From Chytridium lagenaria (lineage: Eukaryota; Chytridiomycota; Chytridiomycetes; Chytridiales; Chytridiaceae), in the NCBI GenBank assembly GCA_025449115.1, contig JAHLKC010000072.1, positions 1 to 64,000 on the forward strand: DNA of 64,000 nucleotides, given 5' to 3'. Of the stretch, positions 46,332-58,368 are shown piece by piece (the stretch's first letter is position 1; each line of letters begins with the position of its first letter). The notes beneath the pieces are model-generated. The model was not told the origin of the DNA, ran no database searches, and saw nothing but the letters and a program-made list of their open reading frames with translations. The position numbers and the translations under genes are program-made.

Positions 46332-47057
46332 ATGTTTTCTTGAGAAAAATAAAAGTCTTCTAAATACATACAAAAACATGTAAATAATTAGTATATGGCT
46401 TACCGCTTGATGCGCCGCTTGATGCGCCCCTTGATAAAATTGTGCACTGTAACACAAATATGGCGTTTGTTGGTTCATCGATCTGCCCTGAATCTGATCA
46501 CTGGGCAAAAAGTACTTTGTAAATAATTAAATTTTAGTGGTCCTCGAGTCCTCGACTGGTCAAGTTCGCAGGGAAATGGCTAAGAACTTTCAGGGCAGGT
46601 CTATACTGATCATTAGCCAAAAATATGTGCAAGTGAAGTCTATGTTTCACCTGGTGGGTCTTTGGACATTTCAGACGTAAGAAAGGGAGGTGGGTGGTGG
46701 AGAGGGCAAGTGTGGAAAATGTGAATGTTTTAAGTTGACATATGTTGTATTGAAGCGTTGATGAGAACAATGATTGTTCATGGCCAGCGTCAAGTTTGTT
46801 ACAGTCTTTTAAATATTACCAAACAGAAACGAAATGTACACAAACGCTCCTTTAAATTACAATCACAGAACAGAACGTGGCATGAACTTTAATATATTTA
46901 AGAATGGTTTAAATAGCTAGTCAAATGCAGAAAAAAGGCCCGACCACGCAAAAGGTGGTTTCAATAAATATCAAAATGCAAATAAAAGGGTTTGATCGCA
47001 CATGGATCGGAACAAAACACGAAAAAGAAAGAAAAAAAGCAAACACGCTGCTCAAAC
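46332..47057. other. intergenic region
   Basis: The stretch lies between the convergent small secreted protein gene and the first tyrosinase gene. GATGCGCC(G/C)CTTGAT is repeated at about 46408 and 46420. No other structure and no gene are seen. Confidence 0.4.
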
Positions 47058-49516
47058 TTATTCCTTGCTCAAGGCAATCTCAGCAATAGCAACCTTAACA
47101 GCAACAGCGTGCTGCTCAAACGTAGCATTCGTCACGTTCTTTCCAAACTTATCCGCCATAACCTTATCCGTCTGAGCCCTCAACTTTTCTAAAAGCTTCA
47201 ACGCGCCCTCCTCCAACTCCCTGATACGGTCCTTGTTCACATGCATGTTTGTCTGCATCATATCAAGGAAATCGTCCGTCATCTTTGTAGGTGTGATCCT
47301 CTCAGGAACAGGGAGGTTGGCCTTGTCAACAGGTTCAGCAGTGTCGGCTTTAATGGCGATATCGTCTTGAATGACCTTTCCAGCCACAGCAGGGTCGAGG
47401 GTTTCAAGAAGATCGTTACCAGTGGTGGATTGTCTGCGACGGATTTTGGAACGTCTGGCGAGCTGAGAGTGTCGGATGGAGACGGACGCGATGGATTTGG
47501 AGAAGGGTTGGAAGGTGTGACAGAGAAGATACCCTCCTTGGAGCGGGACACCCATGGCCTTGGAGACGGGAACGTTGAAACCGACGAGAATATCGGATTT
47601 TTGAACCTTGACCATTTTGTCGGTCCATGGAGGGTAGCTGGCTTCACCGTTGAACGAGTCGGCGAGTTCTTTGTGAGCGTTTTGAAAGTACTGCCAGTGC
47701 CTAAAACAAAAAAAGAGTGTGTTAAACTATATTACATCCAAGATAGATAGAACAAAAGCTACACACCTGTCCATGTTGTTGTGGTGGAGGAAGAAGATGG
47801 GATCGTTGACAGCGACGGCGGGGTCAGACATGTGGGAAGAACGAATGCTTCCAGTGATGGACATGTGAAAGTTGTTGTGAGGAAGGGACTCGAGAAGTTC
47901 ACGGAACCCGTTGAAATCCGTGTAATTCTGTTGAGTCCTCGGGTTAACTTGAAGAGCAAGGAGCATATAATCCTCAGTGTAGAGAGAGACGGAAGTATCG
48001 GAACGTCTAGGAAAGTAACCGCGAATCAAGCAAGAACCCCTGGTAGGTGCCCAACCCTTTTTACTGAAATCGTCAATGACACAGTCACCCTCGTTGCCGT
48101 TTCCAGAGGTACCGAATTTTCCGGGTGCGAGGACACCGGTGGCGGGAAGGTTCCAGGTGGACGCGTCAGCACCCCAGTTCCAGAAGGGGAAAGCAAAGGA
48201 TGAGTTTTTCAAAGCAACTTGAAGGTCTTGCTCGATCAAGGCGGTGTAGAAACGGTGCCATGGGAGGAAATAAGGGGTTCCGTGGAACCAACGAGCGCCG
48301 GCGCCGTGAAGAGCGACATAGTCATGGTATCTGTTTTTGCGACCAACGAGGGAAGGGGTGTTGAAGAGGGTGTCGATACCGGTGAAGAAGGCCTTTTGTT
48401 CGTCTGCGGAGAGATCACGAAAGTCTTTGCGAGCGCGGGGCTTGGTGCAAGCGGGTTCACCCATGTCAGCAGTGAAAGAATCGAGACCAGTGAAACTTTT
48501 TGGTCCCTTGAGAACGTCTTTGGAACCACAGTAGTCGGTTCCGAGTTGGACAGAGTTGGTGTTGACGAGGTGGATGCAGTTGGTGGAAGCACCGTTGATG
48601 AGAGTGTTGGTAGCGGTCTTGATCCAGACTTGGGTGATGGAAAGGCTGGGGCACGCGCTCAGCTGTTGAAAAAAAGTTTTTTGGGGGTCAGACAACGGTC
48701 ACACACCACAGATTTGACTTGGTCATTAAAAAAGTACACATACCGAAACAACCCTGGTGTCAGTATCGGCAGCATCCGCCCTAGGAGCATCAAGGCAGAG
48801 ACCCGATTCCACGTTACGAATCTGTCCCCAATGCCAGTACCAGCTCTGAGCCGGGGAGCCGTTGCAGGCGGCCACAGAGACATCACTCCTCTCAAAGGTG
48901 GAGCTGTCGCTGACACTCTGAAGGCAAGAGTTTCCCTCAGAGAACTTGATCTGGGTGACCTTGTAGGCTGGCATCGGCCTGGGAGCGGCGAGTAAGGGGA
49001 CTATGGAGGTGGCAGCCTTTGAAGTGCAGGCGACCTTGGAGAGCTTGCGGCCGGCATTTGCGGCGATACAGGCGGTGGCATCGGATTGAAGGCTGAATCC
49101 GGTGTTGTCGACCTTGAACCTTTGGCTGCTGTACCCGTTGCGGCATTCTTGAAGCTGGGAGTAGAATAAAAGAAAGAAAAAGAGTTTGGGAATTAATGAA
49201 CCATACTAAACGAAGACGGAAGATAATACCAATAAGAGAGGAAAAGATAACTAACCGAGAGAACACCCCTTGTTCCCATCTCAACGCAAAGCTTCTTGTC
49301 ATTGACGGTAGACAAGACCACTGAGCGGTCTGGGAGATTGATAAAGTTGAAGGTTTGAGTTGGGGTGACGCTGTGACAATCTTGAAGGAACAGTTGCGCG
49401 CCAAGAGAGACGGTGTTGGAGTCCCAGCATCGACCAGAGGCGGTGTCTCGGATTTGACTGATGGTGACCTCGCCGACCCCAGTCCAGGGAGCGACACTTG
49501 GAATTGCGCTGCTCAT
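47058..49516 (-). CDS. beta-trefoil lectin-tyrosinase fusion, copy 1
   Basis: Tyrosinases oxidise phenols with two copper ions (melanin or cross-linking). The start ATG is at 49514-49516 (MSSAIPSVAPWTG). Residues 1 to about 200 form a ricin-B-type beta-trefoil sugar-binding module with QxF/QxW-like elements (TQTFNF, SQRFKV, AQSWYWHW) and the repeated GRCWD or GLCLD motif. The catalytic domain follows: CuA histidines in DYVALHGAG, RWFHGTPYFLPWHRFY (about 48330-48255), and CuB histidines in HNNFHMSITG and FFLHHNNMDR|HW (about 47870-47690, the last split by an intron). A C-terminal helical tail (LEEGALKLLEKLRAQTDK) completes it. Introns lie near 49255-49157, 48745-48663 and 47766-47703. No classical signal peptide is visible. 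Frame and copper ligands look intact. A tandem paralogue lies upstream. Confidence 0.88.
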
Positions 49517-49615
49517 TGCGATGTTATTAGGCGGTTGGTAGAGAGTGGTGTCTAGAGGTGGTGGGTTTAGATCTATGTGTAGTGTGGATACTTTCAAAGA
49601 AGGGAAACTGGCTGC

Positions 49616-49623
49616 CTTTTATA
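49616..49623 (-). promoter_or_regulatory. TATA box of tyrosinase copy 1
   Basis: TATAAAAG on the minus strand, 100 bp before the ATG at 49516. The paralogue has the same box at the same distance, which supports both. Confidence 0.6.
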
Positions 49624-51359
49624 TTCCGAAGAAAAACACTTAATTTTTAACCCTTTTTTTTTTAATAGTAAATAACCCTTCTTTCTTTCTTTCTTTCTTT
49701 TTTTTTTTCTCTATGTTTGTTTGCTGTTTGAATTGATTTGATTAACTGTTGAATATTTATTCGATAAGCGCCATGATCATTTCATTTCAACGTATTTACC
49801 CTAAAAAGATGCACTTTTTTTGACGTGTTATGCAAAAGCCCCTTACCACCAGATGTGTACGACACTTGTACTCCATGTGCGGTCCGAGGGCAAGTCAGAC
49901 TGGGTGCTAAATCAATTAATTAGGAATCAATGATGATGAAACACAGTGTAACACAACACATTCATTTCTTATTTTTCTTTTAATTATTGATAAAAAAGAG
50001 TGACGTCAATGCATGCGCCTTTGGGCCTTTTGAATGCGCCTTTAATTAAAGATTGTTTTATTTATTTTATTTTATATTCATTCAGAGGGCGCAGGAATAA
50101 TAAATAATGAATGAATGAATGAAAAATAGATATTGATGTTTCAGTGATGATGTAAATATATCCAAGGATATTTATTCAATTGAAAGTAATAGATTTCTTC
50201 AATATAACTGTCCATAATATCTACATACTTGTTGGATGTATGTAGGGCTTGGCAACTTTACTGTAAGCAAATATAATAGTGAATTACGAACGCATGCACA
50301 TTTACTTATGGAAATGCTCACTACAAGTCAACGAATATTCAACAAAACAAAAAGAGCAGCCAAAAGTATTTTCATAAAATATCTCTTTTGAATATCCAAC
50401 TGTTCAAAACTTTAAATGAATCAATGAATATTAATGTCACCCCTTATTAAACCCTGAGGATCGGAAATCCACCATAAATGAATGAATGTTGCACATCGGA
50501 ATTCCCTCACGTTACAGCCACGTTTCAGATGTCAGCCATCCAGTTTGATTTAAATATTTAATTATTTATTTATTTCGAAAATAATTTTTGCTGGGTGCTT
50601 TTAAGTATTTGATTTGGATGGACGCCAGTATTGGGTCAGACGGACAACAAATTTCCATAACGTAAAATGAAAAAGAGTTTAAAGTTATTAGAGCAGCCGT
50701 AAAATAAACAAAAAGAAAGAAAACTACAAATGCAACATGTCTTTCTGTCTTTCTATACAAATACCCTTATTTATCATATCAAGTTCTTGAGACATCAGCC
50801 ATAAAAAAAAAATGGCACATTCTATGGGCACATTCTATAAAAAAAAAACTGCAAAAAAAAAAGGTGTCAATACCCTCGAGACTTTTATTCTTTGTAAAGG
50901 GTTGCGCTTGCATTTTTTGCAAGGTGAGGGTTGGTGTGGGTGGATTTCACAGGGGATGAGGGACGCAGTGGAAGGTGATCAGTTTTTTAATGTGGGGATG
51001 GATGAGATCGGAGATAAAAAATGAAGTGTCCTTAACCCTTTTTCTTTTGCTCAACTGTCTTTTGCACTTAACGCTCAATATTAACTTTTGAGGTTGACCG
51101 AAGAAATTGATCAATGTATCAAGCAAAAACTTAAAATATATTTAAGAGCCCTTTAAATAAGTGAAATGGAAACGCATGAACGCAAGAAATGTAAAATCAA
51201 CCGACCACGTAGACATGGCATAAATAAATAAATAGATCAAATGCAGAGGGAAAAAAAAAGTAAAGGCATGACCGCTCTTTAAACGAATAGGATCAAAAAA
51301 AAAAAACAGCAAAAAAAGAAGAAGGCAAACAGTACATCCCAACCCCCGCCATCATCTTT
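49624..51359. other. spacer between tandem tyrosinase genes
   Basis: The spacer is AT-rich with a TTTC-type tract (49680-49712) and several ATGAATGAATGAATGA or ATTTATTT runs (50090-50125, 50555-50575). Two TACGTCA/TGACGTCA-like sequences occur (for example GTGACGTCAATG near 50001). No gene is supported. Confidence 0.5.
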
Positions 51360-53822
51360 CTAATCCTTGTTTAAAGCAATCTCAGCAATAGCAACCTTGA
51401 CAGCAACAGCGTGCTGCTCAAACGTAGCGTTCGTCACGTCCTTTCCAAATTTATCCGCCATAACCTTATCCGTCTGAGCCCTCAACTTTTCTAAAAGCTT
51501 CAACGCCCCCTCCTCCAACTGTCTAACACGATCCTTGTTCATGTGCATCTTCTTCTGCATCCTATCCAAGAACTCGTCCGTCATCTTGGTGGGAATGGTT
51601 CGCTTAGGGACAGGAAGCGATGACTTGTCAACGTGTTGAGCAGTATCAGCTCGGATGGCGACATCGTCTTGAATGACCTTTCCGGCAACCGCAGGATCGA
51701 GGGATTGAAGAAGATCGTTACCGGTCGTGGATTGTCTGCGACGGATGGTGGAACGTCTGGCGAGTCGAGATTGCTCGAAGGCGACAGAGGCAATGGACTT
51801 TGAGTATGACTGGAATGTGTGACACATCACTCCCTTGCGAACACCGATGGCCTTGGAGACGGGAACGTTGAAGCCGATGAGAAGGTCCGATTTGGAGACA
51901 TTCATCATCCTACCGGTCCAGGGAGGGTAGCTTGCTTGACCGTTGAATGAATCGGCAAGATCTGTGCGAGCGTTCTGGAAGTACTGCCAGTGCCTATTTT
52001 TATTAAAAAAAAGAGGAGACACGGTTAATATCTTACTCATATTATTAAAGTTATGATAAACCAAAAGTCTACCCACCTATCAATGTTGTTATGGTGGAGG
52101 AAGAAGATGGGATCGTTGACAGCGACGGCTGGATCCGCCATGTGCGAGAAATCATTGTCACCAGTGATGGACATGTGAAAGTTATTGTGAGGAAGCGACT
52201 CAATAAGCTCCCGGAACCCATCGAAATCCGTGTAATTCTTTGAGTCCTCGGGTTAACTTGAAGAGCAAGGAGCATATAATCCTCAGTGTAGAGGGAGGCA
52301 GAGAGATCGTCTTGATCCGGGTAATATCCACGAACCAAGCAACGACCATCAGTAGGTGTCCATGAGTTTTTACTGAAATCGTCAATGACACAGTCACCCT
52401 CGTTACCGTTTCCGGTGGTTCCAAAGTTACCGGGTGAGAGGACGCCGGTGGCGGGAAGGTTCCAGGTGGACGCGTCAGCACCCCAGTTCCAGAAGGGGAA
52501 AGCAAAGGATGAGTTTTTCAACACAACTTGAAGGTCTTGCTCGATCAAGGCGGTGTAGAAACGGTGCCATGGGAGGAAGTAAGGGGATCCGTGGAACCAA
52601 CGAGCGCCGGCGCCGTGAAGAGCAACAAAGTCATGGTACCTGTTTCTACGGCCAACGAGGGAGGGTGTTTTGAAGAGGGTGTCGATACCGGTGAAGAAGG
52701 CCTTTTGTTCGTCTGCGGTGAGGTCACGAAAGTCTTTGCGAGTGCGAGGAGTGGTGCAGGAGGGTTCACCCATATCGGCGGTGAAAGATTCGACACCGAC
52801 AAAAGTTTTTGGGCCTTTGAGAACGTCATTGGCACCGCAAGCGTCGGTTCCGAGTTGGACAGAGTTGTTGTTGACGAGGTGGATGCAGTTGGCGGATTCG
52901 CCGTTGAGGAGAGTGTTTTCATCCGTCTTTATCCATGTCTGACTGATTTCAAGAGTGGGGCATGCGCGAAGCTGCAGAGAAGAAAGATAAATGTGTTGTG
53001 GTTAGAAGATGATTCTTCAATAGAATACCAAACATTGGTAAACGAAATGGCCAACACATACCGAAATATTCATGGGTTCTTCATCCGAAGCATCATCCGG
53101 CCTAGGAGCATCAAGGCAAAGACCAGATTCCACATTCCGAATCTGTCCCCAATGCCAATACCAGTTCTGCGCCGCAGAATCATTGCAGGCCTCCACAGAG
53201 ACCTCACTCCTCTCAAAGGTGGAGGTATCGCTAACGCTCTGAAGGCAGAAATTCCCCTCAGAAAACTTAAGTTGAGTCACCTTGTAAGTTGGCATGGGTT
53301 TTGGAGGTGTAGGGACGCGGAGCACAGAGATGGCGGCTTTGGAATCACAGGAGACTTTGGTGAGCTTGCGACCAGCGTTGGGAGCGATACAGGCGGTGGC
53401 ATCGGAGTGAAGGCTGAGTCCAGTGCGGTCAAGCTTGAGCTTTTGGTTGCCGTAACCGTTCCGGCATTCTTGAAGCTGAACATTTTGAAAAAAATTAAAT
53501 AAAATGGTTAGTAAAGTGTGCCGGATAAGAGAAACTGAAAAGCGTGGATAACTAACCGAAAGAACACCCTTGGTCCCATCTCAACGCAAAGTTTCTTGTC
53601 GTCCGTAACAGTGGTAGCCAGGACGATAGAACGGTCCGGGAGGCCGATAAAGCTAAAGGCTTGAGTCGGTGTGACGCTATGGCATTCTTGAAGGAACAGT
53701 TGCGCACCGACAGAGACGGTGTTGGTGTCCCAGCATAACCCGGATGCGGTGTCTCGGATTTTACTGATGGTGGTGCCACTTGACCCTGTCCAAGGAGCCA
53801 CACTTGGTATTTGGATACTCAT
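51360..53822 (-). CDS. beta-trefoil lectin-tyrosinase fusion, copy 2 (one frame break)
   Basis: This paralogue of the 47.1-49.5 kb gene has the same order: lectin module from the ATG at 53820-53822 (MSIQIPSVAPWTG), tyrosinase domain and helical tail. CuA is intact (ALHGAGARWFHGSPYFLPWH, about 52625-52560). Compared with copy 1, one base is missing at about 52240, where NPRTQ passes into a wrong frame. The downstream DNA still encodes all CuB residues (HNNFHMSITG, FFLHHNN) in the shifted frame, and the exon after the 52075-51998 intron reads on normally (HWQYFQNARTDLADSFNGQA). This favours a sequencing error or a very recent mutation. Introns match copy 1 in place (near 53554-53477, 53060-52975). 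No signal peptide is apparent. Confidence 0.85.
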
Positions 53823-53925
53823 GGAGTGATGGGATGAGATAGTATTAAATTAGGAAAGTTGAGAGGGGATGTTGACTATTAGAGGGTAGATGGAGAAACG
53901 AAAGTGGAGAGGGAATATTACCCTC

Positions 53926-53933
53926 TTTTTATA
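53926..53933 (-). promoter_or_regulatory. TATA box of tyrosinase copy 2
   Basis: TATAAAAA on the minus strand, 104 bp before the ATG at 53822, in the same position as in copy 1. Confidence 0.6.
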
Positions 53934-55179
53934 CTTCCTAAAACTTTTTTTTATTAAAATTTATGATATAAAATACCAAACCCCTGATTCTTTATTTTCT
54001 TTTACTTTTACTGTTTACATGCATTTTTGACATGACATAACCTTATACGACCATGGCAGAATGTGTAACCCTCGCGGCCATAAACTTTAAATTTGCATCA
54101 CCTTCATATTATTAAAAGTTTCATTTACCCCTATTATATGTATTACGTCATGCATGCGCATTGTTTAAAACAGGGCTCAGGGATAATTCCTCCTTAATAC
54201 TTCAAATGAATTAAAAAAAAATTATCTAAAACTGACGGAATTTCCGTATTAAATAACAGCAGTTTTTATTTTTCATACACGGTAATATGTAATAAAGGAC
54301 ATGATTTTAACGCCTCATTTTTACTTGATTCTTATACATTTACATCAACACGGAAACCTGCGTGAAAAATCTATTATAACTCCTCGTAAAAGTATTATCC
54401 AAATCTCTACAGTCTAGTTATCGCTCGCTGTCAAACACCCATGCTAACTATGAGGCGAGGTAGACGATGCCATTCCGAAACAAGAGAGCTAGATACGGTA
54501 AAGAAAACACCAGGGCACGTGAAGTGATGCTCACTTCTCCTAACCCCGCAACCCCTCGATCATCTGAAACAACTTTCAAAAAAAAAAAAAAAAAGATACA
54601 ACCTTCCCTGATTCAGGAGACTTCCCTGATTCATCAGATTAAGAATTCCCCCCTTCACACGTTTCAACTGTCAGCCTCATATTGATTTCCATGAATGCCT
54701 TTCATTTTGTCATGGCAAGTTCGGCTGGAATAAACAAAAGAAAGGCTGACTCGTTGCCTTTTTTGCCGAAAAAAAAAACGTTAACCTTTGATCTATTAAG
54801 GGTATGCGGTACGGGGACGGGCATTTTGGTATTCTTTGGATCTTGCGGCTGGCCCTTGGCTTCATTTCCAAACCATCTTTTTAAGCTATCGGAGGAAAGT
54901 TGTTGTGAATGTGGCTGTAATTAGAAAAGTAGTATGATAAGGATGCAAACAAAGACACTTCGTTGGGGATTGAAGATAGTCGCTCATAGAAAGACCGATC
55001 AGAAAAAAGAAAAGAGCACGTTTTATTATTCTTTTTAATGATCCCACATATATATATCTTCAATCCATGTAACCCGTTCATGTATCCATGAAACACGAGC
55101 CATAAAAAAAGACCTCCCGACAGAACTTTCAGAATAAGATGAACAGTACGAGGATGGGTACCAAGGTACAAAGGGATCA
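53934..55179. other. intergenic region
   Basis: The stretch holds the upstream region of tyrosinase copy 2 and the downstream region of the M14 gene. A run of 15 A lies at 54580-54594. Short open frames show no domain. No gene is called. Confidence 0.45.
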
Positions 55180-56927
55180 TTAACACGTCAACGCGCAGAC
55201 AGAGCTGACTTGCCTCACACAGAGGGAATCCCATGAAGTGGAACCGCAATAACTATCAGCAGCAATGATCTTGGCAACACAAGGATCACACGCTGCTACG
55301 AGTTTCGTACCTGTCACGCACTTGCTGTGAGCGCAGGGGCGATGGTGGTAGTAGGGACCGCGGTAGGGATGACGGTTGTCACGGGAGGAGGGGTGGTCAC
55401 AACAGCATGCTGGTAGGAGGAGCAACTGTGGTGACGACGGTGGTGGTTGTAGGACCGTAATAGTTGATGATGTAGTCCCAAAGCGCTTTGACACCAGCGA
55501 GGGTCTCTTGTCCAGAGGGAATGATTTGGTTGGCGGGGAGCTCGAAACCGTAGGTACCCGTGTCACGGAGCTCAGCAGTGTAGGTGAAGGTGACGTTAGC
55601 AACGTTGTAGGCCCAATCGATGGAAGAACCGGAGGCTTGGTAGATGGTGTTGCAAGAGTCACCGTTGGTGAAGGTGGTGCCGTAGAGGGCTTTAAGAGCA
55701 GTGACGGCAGCAGTACCGGCGGCTTTAACGACGGCGTAATCCTTGATGAGAAGACTGCAAGACCAACCGTTGGGGAATAACCAGAGTTGAGAGTAAGAGT
55801 GGAAATCAATGTACGAGACAACGTTCCCAAGCTTCAGAATGTAATCGGACATGGCCTTGGGCTCAGGAGCAGAGAATGGGCGGAGCCGTAGAAAGTGTCG
55901 GAGCAAGCGCTTGCACTTGCACCAGGCTTGGACCAGGCGTAATTCCAGTTTCTGTTGGGGTCGGTGCCGACACAGGTGGAGCCGGTATTGGGTTGACGGT
56001 TCTTGCGCCAGAGACGGTTGGTGGAACGAGTGTAGGCATAACCATCGACGTTGAGGATGGGAATGACGTGGAAAGTGAACTGGCTGAGGTACTTGGAAGC
56101 ACCGGGATCGGTGGCGAGCCAGTTGGCAATGTAGGTGGTGACAGCAGGACTGATCCATTCACTTTAACAAAAAAAGTCAGTTCAATGCTGACAAGGTAAT
56201 AAGATTAATCAAAAGCATACCGAGCATGAATGCCCCCATGGAAGACGATGCTCTTGGGACCAGTGCCGATTTTGAAGCCAGGAATATCAGCTCCGAGGTA
56301 AGACTTTCCAATGGAAAACTGCGTGAACCCAGGCAAGCTAGCGAGGAACGCAGTGTGGACAGAAATGTCCTGGTAGTCAGCAAAAAATTGCGACGGGGTG
56401 ATGGCCAAAGGAGCAAAGCTCTCAGATTCGACGAGAGCCTGGAGCTTGTAAGAGTTCTTGGCAGAGTAGCTGAGCTCCTGGTCGAGACGGGCCTTGACGT
56501 CAGAGATGAAGACGGTGTTGGGGATAACATCGAAAAGTTCTGCCTTGAGAGCTAGGAGGGCTGCATCAGGGATCCTATTGAAGGTGTAAGATTGCATGCG
56601 GTATACTTTTGGATCGATGGGAAGCGATAGAAAGAGATGATGGCTTACATGAGGTCGACTTTGCCTCGGAGGCCGTGGCTCCAGTTGTCAATGCCATACG
56701 TTGACTCGTATTTCTACAATGAAAGCCGTCAGTCTCAATAAATGGATAGGGAAACACCAACCTCAAGTACAGCGGCAATAACTTGAGATTGCTCCAAACT
56801 CTCAACATCAAAGCGATAGACTTTATGGCTTTTAAAATTTGTCATTGATGCTGAAGGACGGGATGGCGGCAGTGACTGCTGTAGCTCCGGCGACAAGGAG
56901 AGCTGCGAGTTTGGTGAATGAGACCAT
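55180..56927 (-). CDS. secreted zinc carboxypeptidase (M14A) with Cys-rich C-terminal domain
   Basis: The enzyme cuts C-terminal residues from peptides. The ATG at 56925-56927 opens a signal peptide (MVSFTKLAALLVAGATAVTA), followed by an activation propeptide (KVYRFDVESLEQ, then about 80 residues). Catalytic signs are the zinc ligands His/Glu in FHGGIHAR|EW (split by the intron at about 56165-56219) and His in YIDFHSYSQLW (about 55810), substrate arginine in TDPNRNW, and the catalytic Glu in ELRDTGTYGFELP (about 55560). A Thr/Pro/Val linker leads to a Cys-rich module (CAHSKCVTG...CDPCVAK...SYCGSTSWDSLCVRQ, 55325-55183) of the kind found as a C-terminal add-on in secreted fungal and bacterial proteins. 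Frame breaks lie near 56838, 55860, 55405 and 55335. A further intron lies near 56720-56660. Confidence 0.88.
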
Positions 56928-57029
56928 GATGAGGTTTTACTAATTTATGAGTATATGGTTATGGTTTTGTGGGGGCGAGGGAAGGGAAGGAAGGGTCGAG
57001 GATGTGTGGGGCCGGGGAGGGCCGGCGCC

Positions 57030-57037
57030 TTTTTATA
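57030..57037 (-). promoter_or_regulatory. TATA box of the minus-strand M14 gene
   Basis: TATAAAAA on the minus strand, 103 bp before the ATG at 56927, preceded on its 3' side by a GC-rich GGCGCCGGC patch. Confidence 0.6.
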
Positions 57038-58368
57038 CGTAAGTAGAGTGCATTTAAATGCTTTGCTTTGCCTTTCATGTACGTGATAAGAATATCAAGG
57101 TGGGTTGGAAGCGTATGCCCCATTTTCATATATTGCGGGGCCAAGGTTTGAGCCAAAGAGTAAGCAAGAACGAGTTTTAGATGAAAAGTTAAATAATTAC
57201 AAAAACTGTATAATTGCTGATCTCATTTCACTGCACGATGAAGGAAATGAAATGGGCAAGGTAAATAAATATTCAGTGACATAACAAACACTAATTTAAG
57301 AAAGAAAAATGTAAGCCCACGCGTTGAGGCATTAGTTATGGCGCTATTAAAAGTGGGTTCTGGGCAATTAATCATTCATCATTTTATTTTTACTAATAAT
57401 AGCTTACAGGTATTTCTTTTCATCGGCGGTATTTGATTTATCGTCGTCATTTTAATCCTTTCTCAAGAAATTCGAGCCGATCTATAGAATGCCTGACCTT
57501 GGTTGACCTTCCTTATTCGCCCAGATGCACAAAGCCCAGCAAACCATCGCTGACGACAGTCAGATAATAACACAGTGAGCAGAGCAGGCAGCCCCACTCT
57601 CCATCCTTGATGGAGTGGATCCCGGAGTCGTGGGGGGATGAAGCATCAGATTCAGATCCCACCAACGAGATGGGGGTTCCACCTCGCAAGACCGTGAGGC
57701 AAGATGAAGTTCAGCTTGGCGGAGCGCAAGGTTCAGCTGCGTGGTATTCCTTTTTTGGCGTTTTTGACAATTTGGCAAGTCCGGGGAATCCAACAGTGAC
57801 CCACCGTCCGGACCCGCCGAAAGAATTCTTTCTTTTAAAAATGCGCATGGAAGATGGGGTTGAGAAGAGGCCCCGTCATCGTTCTCTCCAGTCACCCGTC
57901 CTTTCTTGCCTTCTCCGTCCCCAGACTCCTCTCAGGCGGTGGGTAACATTTTACTTGCGATAGGAATACTGCAGTTTATCATTCCTATTGTCATTCATCA
58001 CCATCCACCGCTTTCCCCGCTCCCCTTCTTGGCCTGCACAGAGCTAGTTTACTCAAACATTGTCTCGCATCAAAAGGCATGACATCCGCCCTATCAATCA
58101 AAAACCAGCATCTAAGGCGTTCATCCAGCTCATTCCAAAGGCGGAAAGAGCACCACGTTTCAGCTCTTCCTTCAATCCATCCCTGAATCTGACTAATGCC
58201 GTATGATGAGGGAGCCGATGGTCGCCAAGACCTCATCGGTCTGTGGTCAAGGATAAAAGAGAGGATGCCTCCAACTCCCCCCCGGTTGTTTGTCGCTGCC
58301 AACCACCATACCTCTTCCAAGCCTATTCTTTTGTCCAAGTTTGACCTCATAATCGAGGACCTTTGACG
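57038..58368. other. divergent intergenic region of the carboxypeptidase pair
   Basis: The 1.3 kb between the two M14 genes should hold the second gene's promoter; GGATAAAAGAGAGG at about 58250-58263 is a TATA-like candidate 110 bp before its ATG. GC content rises from 57550 on, giving open frames on both strands (57607-57963, 58350-57991), but their predicted peptides have no recognisable domain. Confidence 0.4.

Noticed and set aside
48219..48995. Long plus-strand frames opposite both tyrosinase genes (also 52528-53502)
   Set aside because: They mirror the coding strand of well-supported tyrosinase genes and cross their introns; no domain is seen.
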